Origin: Henricia sp. BOLD:AAB3569 | Taxonomy: Eukaryota > Echinodermata > Asteroidea > Spinulosida > Echinasteridae | Length of the DNA: 64,000 nucleotides | Reading direction: 5' to 3' | NCBI GenBank assembly: GCA_037783545.1 | Contig: JBBELK010001081.1 | Span: 124,001-188,000 of the forward strand | In this document: positions 9,283-19,951 of the stretch, piece after piece | Layout of the letters: each line of letters opens with the position of its first letter | Numbering within the stretch: the stretch's first letter is position 1 | Position numbers and translations under genes: made by a program | Notes under the pieces: model-generated | What the model saw: the letters and a program-made list of their open reading frames with translations, nothing else | The model's database searches: none | Told to the model about the DNA's origin: nothing

Positions 9283-10673
9283 GTCAACTCGGTCCCGGTC
9301 CCAGTCAACTGGTCAACTCGGTCCCGGTCCCAGTCAACTGGTCAACTCGGTCCCGGTCCCAGTCAACTCGGTCCCGGTCCCAGTCATGCCAGTCAACTCA
9401 GTCCCACTCCCACTGTCCCAGGTCTGGAGTAAAGTTGGTCCCAAGTTGAAGTTCATGAAGTTAAATGAAACTCAATTCGGTCCCGAGTCAACTTGGTCCC
9501 AGGTCGACTGAAACTCAACTTGGTCCCAACGATTGAAGGCCCAGGACAACTCGACCGCTCTTGAAAAATGTACAAGATTTCCAAGCAGCCGAACTTTTCC
9601 GATTCATTTGATGGAAGCAACATATTACGATTATTTAATTTCACTGTTTGGTTGTGAATGGCAATTTGACGTAAAGCGGCTTTCGCCTTATAAAATAACA
9701 AAGTGTACCGGTAGTTACTTTAGAGCTTGTGCGAAAGCTCGCCAGGCGGTCATGCTCGTTTTCACTTAATTGCGCGAGAAAAATTGACGGATGACCGCGG
9801 CCGCGATACGCCAAATGCAAAAGTATAACTTGACGCGAATTTGATGATTTGCGTCACAAATTCGCTTAAGTTCAACTAATTGGGCGAATGCTCACCGCAA
9901 ATTATTTGACGTCAGATTTACTTTTGCGATTTGTGTCTGAAATGGATTGCGTTCACTTTCCTGTGCCGTGTCGCAGCAGGCCATGGCGCAAACAATTCAG
10001 TTGTTGAACATTTTGGGAATGCGGAAATTTCCACTTGCTACTTCGTCACGTTTTTAGCAGGGTTGTACTCTAGTTTTAAGTACTAACCATGCTGCAAACC
10101 TTGATATTTGTTTGGGTCTGATGTCCTGCGTCGTAACTTCTATTGATCACGTTCGAATGACGTCACTTCCTACAAATTGTCACGTGCATCAGGATTTTGA
10201 GCGTAAATTTTTGTGACGCGTACGGTTGCGCCGTATTTCGAACAAATTTCGAGCAACACGAACGCGTGTTTGGAACATTTTCCAGGGTGTGTGTGCGCTT
10301 AATTGATGGCGTTTAATACGCAGTAGCATTTTTCCTACGAAGATGGCATCTGTGAAAGTGGTAAATTGGCAACTACGACAGCTATGGCCTTCACACTTTT
10401 CTTCACGACTAGCCTACAGGGGCCTTTCCTTTGGTCCGTTTTTCATCCGTCTCGTGCATGCGTTGCGTATGCGTCTAAATCTCTCCACAGACTAATTACA
10501 GACGGACATGCGCAGCGCATACGCAACACACGCAAAATAGATGAAAAAAAACCCAAGCAAAGGCCCCCTACGTTTATTTTCCCATGACGGTCGAGTTGTC
10601 CTGGGGCTTAGTTCGTTGGGACCGAGTTGGATTGGGACTGAGTTGGTTTGGGACCGAGTTGACCTGCACCCGC
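9283..10673. repeat. Foldback-like element with GTCAACTCGGTCCC minisatellite
   Basis: About four copies of a 29-bp unit (core GTCAACTCGGTCCCGG) lie at 9283-9395 and decay to 9530. The inverted counterpart is at 10589-10673 (GGACCGAGTTGACC). A specific inverted pair joins 9521-9557 to 10589-10622 (AGGACAACTCGACCG against CGGTCGAGTTGTCCT). Between them is about 1 kb of non-coding DNA. Inside, 10418-10572 is an imperfect inverted repeat whose ends read AGGGGCCTTTCC and AAAGGCCCCCT. Related words occur at 10981-11030, 53741-53857 and 56814-56876. Confidence 0.55.
10150..10270 (+). repeat. Dispersed repeat, copy 1
   Basis: CACTTCCTACAAATTGTCAC, GGATTTTGAGCGTA and GTTGCGCCGTATTTCGAACA occur here. 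They recur in order with scattered changes at about 29404-29520. The copy lies within the 9283-10673 foldback interval, so it may be an older piece carried inside it. Confidence 0.6.
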
Positions 10674-12209
10674 TAAAACCTAAGTGCTGGTGGGGGGCCT
10701 AGTATAATAGTAAAAAAATGTTCTGTCTAAACTTGTTTCGGAAAGAATTGAGAAGTTGATCATGGCTTTAGACTTTGTGAGGCTTGTGTGCAAAACATAC
10801 ATGTACATGTATGATACTAACAATTCCCTCACAACATCTTAATTTGTTTCTAAGATAAATTTTTAGTTTTTCATTCAAATCTGCACATTTCAATGCTAGA
10901 TGAGTCATTTCAAAGAAAAAAATGTCTCGGACTGATTAACTTCCCAACTCTTATTCATGTGTCTCAACTACTGCTCGTGTACTCGTGGACGAGTTGTCCA
11001 CTCGGTCCAGGTGCGAGTTGTCTGCTCGGTATGTAATTTACAAGTTGATTGTTTTTGTAAGCATAATTGCCTTTTTTGAAAATGTAAATTGTTTTTTCCT
11101 ACAGAAAATAAAGTGGATGAAGAAAGTTTGATGTTTCTTAGACGCATGCTTGGAGTTCCCAAGAGTTAACACATCAAGTTTGGCTGAGAATGGAATTCCT
11201 AAAGCAGCAAAAAGCACAAGGTAGCCGTTATAGCTTATAACATTATACTGTATACTTTTTCAGAACATTGTTTCAGTGCAGGAATCTATGCAGGCAACCA
11301 GTAGGCCTACAGTCTTAACTATGCTTAATTTTGCATACATGTGCACGTCGGTTGTATACCGAACTGTATGTGTTGTCCAGTCATATACGTACATGTACTA
11401 CATGTACATGTACTTGCTCAAATCTTCATAAACTTGGCCATGTATAAGCTAAACTTAGCATAATAAAATATAGTGCAAAGACAGAAAAGTTTATTTTTGC
11501 ATCTGCAGGTATTTTAAGTTGACATGTTCAGCATTTCATCATGCAATATTATAACCATAGATGGTGTTTCTTGACAGATGACCACAAAAGGACCCAATTA
11601 CTACATGTATGCATCTTCTCCACCGGTGTAAGATGGAAGATTCCATCAAGTCCTAAAGCGTTAGATGTTCAGCCTGTAAGTAGCATTTATTATTATTTCT
11701 TTCTGGTAATCATACCAAGGATTCCTCAATAGTGCTCATTGCACCGTCACTCGCAAGCTTGAGGAAACCCATGAAGAATTAGAATTAGAATCGGCCAGAG
11801 ACACCGGGGAATCCCCTTGCTCTTCACAAATTACCATTACCTAACACACTGGACCAAAGGCTTTACATCCCTTCCGAAGGATGGAGCAAGTGTGGTTGAG
11901 TGCTTTGCCCAAGGGCACAGGTACCGCAACCGGATTTGAACCCGCAACCACAAGTTTTCACCCATGATTGTTAGTCAATGACCCAAACCAATTTTGTTTC
12001 CCTCACAATTGGAATCACATACACAATTTCCAAGATCTGGTCGTCTAAAGATATTCTAAATGGGAAAATATGTATAAATAAAAAACTACCTAAAATACCG
12101 TTTTGGAATCAAAAGCATATATTTCTGACAGTGGCCGACAATCTATTTTTCTCTTCACGACGCACAGCGGCACCGGGTTGTGGATTAAACCCAGAGCAAG
12201 CTCGATTTA
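10674..12209. other. Non-coding stretch with a SINE body fragment
   Basis: No gene recognised. TACATGTA clusters lie at 10798-10815 and 11391-11415. Minisatellite-related GAGTTGTCC words lie at 10981-11030. At 11883-11949 GGAGCAAGTGTGGTTGAGTG, TTGCCCAAGGGCACAGGTAC and a B-box-like GGATTTGAACCC match the SINE body at 5424-5630, on the plus strand relative to that copy's displayed sequence. Confidence 0.45.
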
Positions 12210-12654
12210 CGACTATAGTTTGACTTGAGTCCCTCGAACAATATAAATTATCTGTCATTCAAGGGACGACTATAGAGTCCAGTGACTCGTCGCTCAATCA
12301 AACTTGCTCAAAGTCCAAAGCTGGAGGTGGAATTTTTTTTTTCGCGAATGTGCAGTTGGTGCGTTGATACTGGCCCGTGGAGAACATCGAGGCGAGTACA
12401 GAGTGGCCTATACTATAGTAGCGCTCTCGTGTGCGCTCACGTGACGCTTTACTGTGGTTTCTTTTTATGTTCTCTTTGGGCCACCGTCAACACACTAACT
12501 ACACGTTCGCGAAAACAAATCTCCTTCCAGGTTTGGGCTACATTCAGCAGCAAGTTCAATTGAGCGACTTCCTGTAGAGTTCCTTGAACAATGGTAGTCC
12601 CTCATAACGATGGATAATTCCGTTGTTTGAGGGACTCTAGTCAAACTATAGTCG
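12210..12654. mobile_element. Foldback MITE, about 445 bp
   Basis: CGACTATAGTTTGACTTGAG begins at 12210. Its near-perfect inverse (CTAGTCAAACTATAGTCG) ends at 12654, with the match running about 31 bp including GAGTCCCTC. A weaker inner pair (AGTGACTCGTCGCTCAAT against ATTGAGCGACTT) extends the symmetry. No transposase; family unassigned. Confidence 0.65.
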
Positions 12655-13578
12655 TCGATCGAACTTCCGAGTTTCTTGAGTGGCCATTTGACAAATTGTT
12701 TTCTCCCATTTTAGGTCGGGTTAAATATCCCAACGTACATGGAAGAGGGATGATAGAGGGAACCACTCATTGTTTGAGGATCGAGGCAGTGGAGTCAGAG
12801 CTGGTGTTCGTGTTTGTGGAACAAAAAGCCTTGGATTATTTGGAAGTCCACTCACTTTTGACGGGAGTAGACGTTTGTTTTAAGTACCACAGCAATTTGG
12901 ACATTTCCCCTTGACATTGTTTATCTACATGAACATTCCTGCAGAAGGTAATGTAACAGTTGGTGAAGACAGCCACACATCTGGATGCATTAGAACATTT
13001 AATTTTGGGTTTGAACTACATTCTCTGACCTCGTAATACCTTGTGTAATCTAAATTTTTACTTTCACTTGAAGATAGTCAGAAAATATGTTCATTGATGT
13101 TTGTCAACACCCATGAACATATTTCGGCCAAAAGCACTTTAATTGTGGCTGACTTCATTTGATGTTTGGCTGATTTGTCTTTTACTAATATTGGCACATT
13201 CTGGTGCATAACTGTTGTTGTTTGACCCATGTTTCTTGCCTTAAGAAGTAATTCATAAATACCCTTATGCATCATCATTGGCTCAGAGCACACCACATCA
13301 CATGACCGTTTTTAAATGAGAGATAATAACCAGTGATAATGACCGGCTTGCTCGCGCTTGTGCCTGCGCCCTAGTCGGCGCGTATGGAACACGCACACAG
13401 AAACTGCACGCTCCCGAAAGCAAAATGTGCACTGTAACAAATCTACCAGGTCGTGTGTGTGCGCGTACACAACACACCTGCATTACTCGACGCACAGCTA
13501 CCGGTAGAAGTGAATGCAAAACGCCAAGCTAATTTTATTAAGTTTTACCGATTTACACAAATCTATTTATGAATGGGA
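12655..13578. other. Non-coding or unrecognised stretch
   Basis: A 95-codon open frame covers 12627-12914, overlapping the MITE end. It resembles no family I know and lacks a convincing start context. Nothing else is supported. Confidence 0.25.
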
Positions 13579-13710
13579 TTAAAAATGGGTTTGGCCAGTC
13601 TTAAACAATCCGTTTAAAACTGGCTAGCAGCTCAGGCATTATCACCGTCCAGGCGGGCCCTAGCCGGTTTTAAACGTATGTTTAAGACTGGCCAAACCCA
13701 CTTTTAATTA
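13579..13710. mobile_element. Short palindromic MITE, 132 bp
   Basis: Left arm AAATGGGTTTGGCCAGTCTT and right arm AAGACTGGCCAAACCCACTT are inverted copies with few mismatches. The match continues inward through GTTTAAAACTGGCTAG and CTAGCCGGTTTTAAAC. It abuts the Helentron-like element starting near 13710. Confidence 0.7.
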
Positions 13711-16366
13711 GGTGATCGGAACTCATTCCGATCACCTATTACTATTGTACGATTTCTTTGTCTTTTTTTTTTTTTTTTTTTTTTCTTATTCTTATTCTTC
13801 TTTTTCCACTCAAACGTTTCCAGAGCTTTTCTTCAAAACGGTTCAAGCTATCAACTTGAAACTTTGTAGGAACATCAACCCCAATGTGAAGGTGTGCATA
13901 CAAGTGTGACGTCATTGTGACGTCATTGGGTATCAAATTACAACCCAAAAATGACTAAAATATGCATGTTTTAAAATGCTTCCGTCTGGAAAACCACGTG
14001 ACCCATGATTTTCGTATTTAGCAGGCTTATAGATAAGATCATGGCCTACAATTTTCTTCGTGTGGGCATTTTCATCTGACCCTTCCTTCTGGGGTCAATC
14101 TGAGGTCAAAGTTCAACGAAAACGAAAATCTCAATTTTTGCACTTATTGAGCAACAATGCCCATCAAACCAAGCTGAATCTTTAAGTAACTAAGTACAGG
14201 CATAGGTCCTATGGCAGACTTTCACCAACGTGTATAATATTATGATGGCATCAAGCGTGACGTCATCGTGACGTCATCAAGTATCAAATTACACACCCCA
14301 AAAAAACATAAATATGCATATTTTAAAATGCTTCCGTCTTGAAAACCACGTGACCCAGGATCTTCGTATTTGGCAGGTTTATAGATGACATTCTGTGCTA
14401 CAATTTTCTTTGTGTGGGCATTTTCATCTGACCCTTCCTTCTCGGATCAATTGGAGGTCAAAGTTCAACGAAACTGAGAATCTCAGTTTTTACACTTACC
14501 AGCAACAATGCCCATCAAACCAAGCTGAATCGTTAGTAAATTAGATACAGACATAGGCCCTACGGCAGACTTTCACCAGAATGTATAGTATCATGATGGC
14601 ATCAAGTGTGACGTAATCATGACGTCATCAGGTGTCAAAATACAAAAATTCAAAGGTTATTATTTCCAAAATTCATATCTCAAGAACCGTATAAGATACT
14701 TGAACAATTTTGTTCACAACATGATAAGTCTAAATGAACTGAACAAATCATACGATGTCATGACCCCTGTGTGACGCCTACTTCCGGTCCAAACCGGAAG
14801 TTGTTCGAAAATGTGCATTTTTTAAGCGTTTTGAATGCAAATAGATTCAAAGTGGTAGTGAATTTGACCATATTTCTACGGAACGAAATGTTTCCACACA
14901 TGTGGACTTCTTGACTATACCATTGGTGACGTCATCACATGGACGGTAGTTACGTAATGTGGTGTCAAAATACGCAAATTTGGAGCTGAATTGTTTAAAA
15001 ATGCTGTATCTTGAGAACTACAGCAGATATTTGCATGATTCTTTCGCCACATTTAAGAACATGATGTTTATCAAATTGTTGAACAATTTGTGCACATTGT
15101 GACGTCATGATATCGTCACAGGTGTCAAATTACAAAAATTAAATGGTTATTATTTCAAAAATTCATATCTCAAGAATCGTAATAGATACTTGAACAATTC
15201 TTTCATAGCATGATAGGTCGCAATGAACTGAACAAATCATACAATGGCATGACCCCTGTGTGATCCAAACCTCCGGTCCAAACCGGAAGAGGTTCAAAAA
15301 TGTACACTTTTTTAGCACTTTGAATGCAAATAGAGCCAAAGTGGTAGGGAATTTGACCATAGTTCTACGGAACGAAATGTTCCCTCACATGTGGACTTTA
15401 TGACTACATATATACCACTGATGACGTCATCACGTGCACGGTGGTTACGTAATGTGGAGAAATTATTTGTTGGGTCCCTTGATAATTAAGCTAACTCAGT
15501 CGTTTGAGGGCGCTATGCCAAGCCTCCACTAATCTGACGATTTGCGCCCATATATAGTGCTCGACTTATAACAATAGAACTTGTATCTAGGCGGCCTGTC
15601 TCGGGTCAGAGGTCATAATGTATCTTTTTAAGGAGGATGTACGTGCGCGTGTAGTGAATAAGTCAGACAGACAAGACATAATAAGCAGGGCTTGATTTAC
15701 AACCGAGAAAATTGGACTTTTGAAGATGTAAAACTGCTAGTTTCCGTGGCATCATCGCCAGGAAAGTTGAATGAACACTTGATAGCACAAGGACATTTCC
15801 TTTTGGTGACTTAGCTGTTGTATCTTGGGTGTAATTATGTACGGCTAGCCTTAGTCGGCGGACCAGAGTAAATATGTCTTCTCCCCGAAAACTGTGAATG
15901 TGACATGCTGGAAATCGTTGCTGTGTTGGAAATAAATGGACATGGTGGACCGCAACTCAAGTTGACCGGAGCGTCAGTTTATTCTAGATGCAATTGAACC
16001 CCAACTCCCCACACGGCGATATACTACAGTAATATGATCTCAAATGACAACATCTTTAGAACTGTAATAGATATTGAAAAGATTATTTCACCACATATAC
16101 ATGTCAAAACTTGTTCTTCAGTAGATACTTGAACAATCTGTGCACACAATAGTAACGTTATGATGAGATTGACAATTATGACGTCATCAGATACACAATT
16201 TTAGCGTTGAATAGTCAGAGTCATGTCTTGAGAATTCCAATACTTTTTCAACATCAAACAACTCAAGCTTTCAAACAATCTCAAAACTCTGTCGTCATCA
16301 TCATTTCAATGTTTATGTCACCCGATCACCTTGCGTTTGTAAAAAACACAAACGCGAAGCTCTAGT
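13710..16366 (+). mobile_element. Helentron-like (HINE) element with internal tandem repeats
   Basis: The left end has a 12-bp-arm inverted repeat AGGTGATCGGAA...TTCCGATCACCT (13710-13737). The right end has CCCGATCACC, a hairpin GCGTTTGT...ACAAACGC (16333-16355) and then CTAG before T at about 16363-16366, the 3' hairpin plus CTRR layout of Helitrons and Helentrons. The interior has roughly 350-bp repeats (anchors at 13912, 14262 and 14612) followed by roughly 490-bp repeats, all carrying TGACGTCA palindromes. No Rep/helicase coding is seen, so it is non-autonomous. A second, inverted copy lies at 43598-44455. A solo LTR (15453-16028) sits inside it. Confidence 0.65.
15453..16028. mobile_element. 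Solo LTR, 576 bp, with 4-bp target duplication
   Basis: The segment begins TGTGGAGA, ends ATACTACA, and is flanked by GTAA on both sides (15449-15452 and 16029-16032). It contains a TATA-like ATATATAG near 15553 and an AATAAA signal near 15930. The second Helentron copy, at about 43950-43975, carries the uninterrupted site (revcomp GGTTACGTAATATGATC), which shows the empty target directly. The LTR family is not identified. Confidence 0.8.
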
Positions 16367-16774
16367 TCCTAATTATTTACATTCAGTTTATCCAAAGTAT
16401 CCCAATTTAAAGGAGCGTGACCAGATAACATTTTGAGCACTCCCATTTTCCCCATGTGTTGAGATATTGATACCATATCATGTGTCATATATTTCTCATT
16501 ACCATTCTGAAATTTCGCACACTCAATCCGTATATTTCCAGGGATGTCATCAAAAACCCACCGATGTTTTGTAAACTAATTTATTTGGTTACATAAAGCA
16601 GTACAGTACACCAACCACATCCAAAATTGGAGATTGCGAATTTACTGTTTTCTTCATGGATTGTATTTTGGGAAGATATTTTATATGATTGTTATAGTTA
16701 AAACAAAATCCATTTTTTTCTGGAAAAAATTGTCACGCTCTTTTGAACAAAGGAGTTTTCCTTGAAATGAGTGT
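16367..16774. other. Non-coding stretch
   Basis: AT-rich DNA between the Helentron end and the first 46-bp direct repeat. No gene, repeat family or Polinton remnant recognised. Confidence 0.3.
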
Positions 16775-17956
16775 TGTACTTTGAATCATTATTCATTTTT
16801 GTTCGTGTCTGTGTGTAATATATTTTATCAGCTAAACGATAAAATGGTTTACACACAGCACGGACTAGGCCAAACCACGCAGCAGTGGTGGGAGGTGTCC
16901 TATCCGGCCTCATTAATATTCAGGAGCAGGACTGACCGCGTTAGCACCGGTAACGTGGTCAGGATATGACTTTATTTTGGGCTGCTGCCTCGTGGGCAAG
17001 CCCACTTCGTCGCAGCATCTGAATGTGAACACATCTTTTTCCCGCCTCCTTCCCCTTTCTCCGCCTAGGAAATTAAATTTTCCTTCGTTGTTTGTACATT
17101 GCGTTTTATTGTTCAGTGCCTGCCTGTCCGATTGGTGATTTTTCATGTTCTCCGTACGGTTTTTTGACACTTATTTGCGGGGTTTTTCCCCTCCAGGATT
17201 TTGACTCTTCTAATTTTGCCGCAAAAGAGTGTGTTTGCCTTGGAGGTTTTTTCGCGCTGCAAATGTGTCAGAAATTGTTACGGGGGACATGCATTTTGCA
17301 CAGGCGATTGTGTTGGAGCGACTCTGTGGTCGTGGGACGGGGGGTCAACCAGGCCACTTAAGAGGTCTGGGTCAGTTAAGTGGTACTGTCCGGGGAATGG
17401 AATGAATTGATGCATTTATCAATGTCAAGTGTATAAGTCAGTGTTTCGGCAATAAACACCGAGCCTGTTCCGGCGAGGGTTTACTCTAGAGTCTGTACCG
17501 ACCAAAGAATGCCGAGATAAAATTAATCGGGGTAATTAAGTTTTTAAATGGGCTGCCAGTTATATAGTGAATTCCACAGGGGGCAGCATAATAGGGTTAT
17601 TATACCCGGGATAAGTTTGACACCAGGGTGTTTACACAAGTTGGCTATACGGGGTGGGGACTCGTCTAAGTCCCCAATGTTTGTGGTGGATCCGGTGGGG
17701 GCCCGGTATATGCCCCCCAGGTTCGGTGGGACTGATCATCCCAATGGTGTGTGTGTGAGCCAGTTTGCCCAAAGGATTTCAGCAATGAAAGACTGGTATC
17801 TGGCCGTCTATATGTTGGTGGGGCGGCGAAACGAAGAACAAGTATTTCTCTTTTATCAGTTTGGCATTTGATAATAAACACATTCAGACTGCGGCAAATC
17901 CAACCTATGGTGTACTTTGAATCATTATTCATTTTTGTTCGTTTCTGTGTGTAATA
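16775..17956. mobile_element. Unclassified 1.1-kb insert between 46-bp direct repeats
   Basis: 16775-16820 and 17911-17956 are identical at 45 of 46 bases (starting TGTACTTTGAATCATTATTC). The interior has mixed GC content, an AATAAA-like signal with downstream GT-rich sequence near 17450, and no recognisable protein. The right copy ends exactly where minor-capsid coding resumes. It might be a truncated LTR element or the product of repeat-mediated recombination; neither is proven. Confidence 0.45.
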
Positions 17957-18189
17957 CCCAAAATAACTTTTATAACGGTAGAAACAGCACTTTATTGGGT
18001 AGTCTATCGACGTCTTTTTTAAACGATCAAAATTATGGTCAAGTTATATCTAATAACTATCCGTATAACGGCGGGATTCCCTTGGTAAATGGTATAATCA
18101 ACGAAATAGAGTTTGATATTAAAGACTGTTACGGCTGCGACTTATTGTCGAGTAAAATTGAACTTGTTTTATGCGTTAATGTACAATAA
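17957..18189 (+). pseudogene. Truncated Polinton minor capsid (penton-like), copy 1
   Basis: Only the C-terminal 76 or so codons remain. They include NNFYNGRNSTLLGSL, then NGIINEIEFDIKDCYG and a beta-rich end. These match, position for position, the C-terminus of the next gene (NFYNGNPSTILGSI, NGIINEFKFQVKYC). The 5' part is replaced by the insert ending at 17956. Two paralogous minor capsid genes therefore once lay in tandem. Confidence 0.65.
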
Positions 18190-18227
18190 AAAGTTATATA
18201 ATTAAAATAGTAATTTCCATTGATAAA

Positions 18228-18917
18228 ATGAATCACACCTTTGTAATAAGAAAATCAGACGTAACATTTCAGTTGCATAGTCCTATAGACAACTCTGACG
18301 GAATCAAAAAGATCAAGTTGTTGAGCGCTAGCATGCCCTTGAGGTTTTTTAACATCAGAGATAGAACTAGCGTCCAATGGGCCGACGTAGGAAGTAATTC
18401 AAAGAGATCCAACGTTATGGATCACCATATGAACCCCGACATATACGACGTTAGTGAAATAATTAGAGAACTTAATTACCTAGAAATAGAAGGGTTACAG
18501 TTTTCGTGGTATCCAAGCGGCCATAAATTATACACCTCCGTAAGTCCACAGCGCGCTATTATATTAAATAAAATTGGAGAGATATTAGGCCTGTCTAGAG
18601 GCTAGGTAACTTACGGCCAGCACATCAGCTACCCGATAAGAGATACTGTAGGGGCAATAATGATCTATTGCGAACAAATTTCTATGAACGAAAACTTTTA
18701 CAACGGAAATCCGAGCACGATTTTGGGTAGCATACCTCTGAGCGGAGTCGATCGCAATTATTATAACCAAGTAGCGGCTAAAGAATATACGACAAAACCC
18801 GGCGTTAATTTAAATAACGGTATAATTAACGAGTTTAAATTTCAGGTAAAATATTGTAATGAATGCCTGATCGTAGACGAACACTTAAAACTGATTTTAA
18901 ATATTGAAATTATTTAA
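18228..18917 (+). pseudogene. Polinton minor capsid (penton-like), copy 2, one in-frame TAG
   Basis: A single frame of 230 codons runs from ATG 18228 to TAA 18915-18917 with one TAG at 18603-18605. The N-terminal part (TFVIRKSDVTFQLHSPID, LLSASMPLRFFNI) and C-terminal NPSTILGSIPL segment fit the single-jelly-roll vertex protein of Polintons, and the length is right for that family. It starts 18 bases after AT-rich AAAATAGTAATTTCC. The lone stop may be a nonsense mutation, a base-call error or, less likely, a recoded codon. The product would occupy capsid vertices. Confidence 0.65.
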
Positions 18918-18939
18918 TAATAAAGTTAGTTAAAGTAAA

Positions 18940-19623
18940 ATGGAAGCGAGATTACCTGAACCCAGAGAGCGAAAAATTTATCCAAATCTGCCGGTGGAAT
19001 CACCCGCGGTATTACCGGCTTTACAGATTGACCCAGAGGTAATTGTAGACAATACCGCCTACAGGCTATCAAAAATCGATGGGGTAAAAAAAGAGATTGT
19101 TAGAGAGAGAGATAAACGAGAGGGGCTTTATAACAAGTATAACAAGGTGAACGCGGTATTGACGTGGGGGGAAATATTTGCCGAAGCCACTTCCGCCGTT
19201 AGCGGGGCGGTCGGTATAGCGGCGATCGCCGGTGTCATTTCGGCGCCTTTAGGATTTATATTTGAAGGTATTGCGCTGGGCACCGTAGCGTGCGCTCTTG
19301 GGCTAAAGTACTTTAGCCGTAAAGTAAAGTCAAAGTCTAAAAAGCACGACGAAATCAGAGTGCTAGCAATGTCTAAACTAAACACGATAGAAGATTTAAT
19401 CAGCCACGCCATAAACGACGGTAAAATTAGTCAAGAAGAATTTGCTCTGATTAATAACGAGCTGACCAAATTACATGAAATGTCTGACTCGTTAAAGAAG
19501 AAATATAGATCTAAAGAAAATAAAAGCGTAGATGAGACCGAGGTTGAAAAACGAGTCGCGGAAAGATTAGCTAAAGAAAAAAAGGATCTTATAGGAAAAC
19601 TTTTGAATTCAAATTCACAATAG
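18940..19623 (+). CDS. Polinton hydrophobic protein, 227 aa, intact
   Basis: An AATAATAAAG box precedes the ATG. The N-terminal 45 residues are Pro-rich and polar. A basic region (RERDKREGLYNKYNKVNAV) leads into two hydrophobic segments at about residues 68-115 (SAVSGAVGIAAIAGVISAPL and a following FEGIALGTVACALGL). A long charged helical tail ends at 227. The architecture suggests a virion or membrane-remodelling protein. I recall similar proteins beside penton genes in invertebrate Polintons, with no assigned role. No lesion is visible. Confidence 0.65.
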   Translation: MEARLPEPRERKIYPNLPVESPAVLPALQIDPEVIVDNTAYRLSKIDGVKKEIVRERDKREGLYNKYNKVNAVLTWGEIFAEATSAVSGAVGIAAIAGVISAPLGFIFEGIALGTVACALGLKYFSRKVKSKSKKHDEIRVLAMSKLNTIEDLISHAINDGKISQEEFALINNELTKLHEMSDSLKKKYRSKENKSVDETEVEKRVAERLAKEKKDLIGKLLNSNSQ

Positions 19624-19634
19624 ACGTAAACAAG

Positions 19635-19664
19635 AGCGGGTGGACCGACGAAGGTCCACCCGCT
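19635..19664. terminator. 12-bp perfect hairpin between convergent Polinton genes
   Basis: AGCGGGTGGACC (19635-19646), loop GACGAA, GGTCCACCCGCT (19653-19664). It lies 12 bases after the plus-strand stop and 50 bases before the minus-strand stop. It is the third inverted repeat at a convergent junction of this element. Confidence 0.6.
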
Positions 19665-19714
19665 TATGAAGATTTACACGTAATCCCCACCGCACCAATT
19701 TTAAAAGATTGATT

Positions 19715-19951
19715 TTACTCGCTTTGGTATTTCTCTTTACAGATGTTACATACTCTAACGCCGATGCACTCTTTACATTTGGTTCTCTGTTTACCGTGAA
19801 CACATTTATATTTATTTCTACGCAACGTTAGTAATTCCAAGCATTTATCGCAGTTTTTAGTTCTTATTCCATTAACTTTAATTTTAAAACGTTCTATGTC
19901 TTTGAGCACGTGGCACGTAGAACAATATTTAGTTTTGTGTTCAATTTCCAT
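19715..19951 (-). CDS. Cys-rich zinc-binding protein, 78 aa
   Basis: Several Cys pairs are visible: CSTC near residues 10-13, CDKC near 34-37, then KYKCVHGKQRTKCKECIG and CNIC near the end. The middle motif (C-x-HG-x(3-5)-C-x2-C) resembles the small zinc modules seen in large DNA viruses and their relatives. It probably binds zinc and perhaps nucleic acid. It is the last recognisable gene of the Polinton on this side; no terminal inverted repeat was identified beyond it. Confidence 0.6.
   Translation of the reverse strand: MEIEHKTKYCSTCHVLKDIERFKIKVNGIRTKNCDKCLELLTLRRNKYKCVHGKQRTKCKECIGVRVCNICKEKYQSE

Noticed and set aside
9255-9511. Overlapping ORFs in the GTCAACTCGGTCCC minisatellite
   Set aside because: All three frames are open over the repeat and none has a domain.
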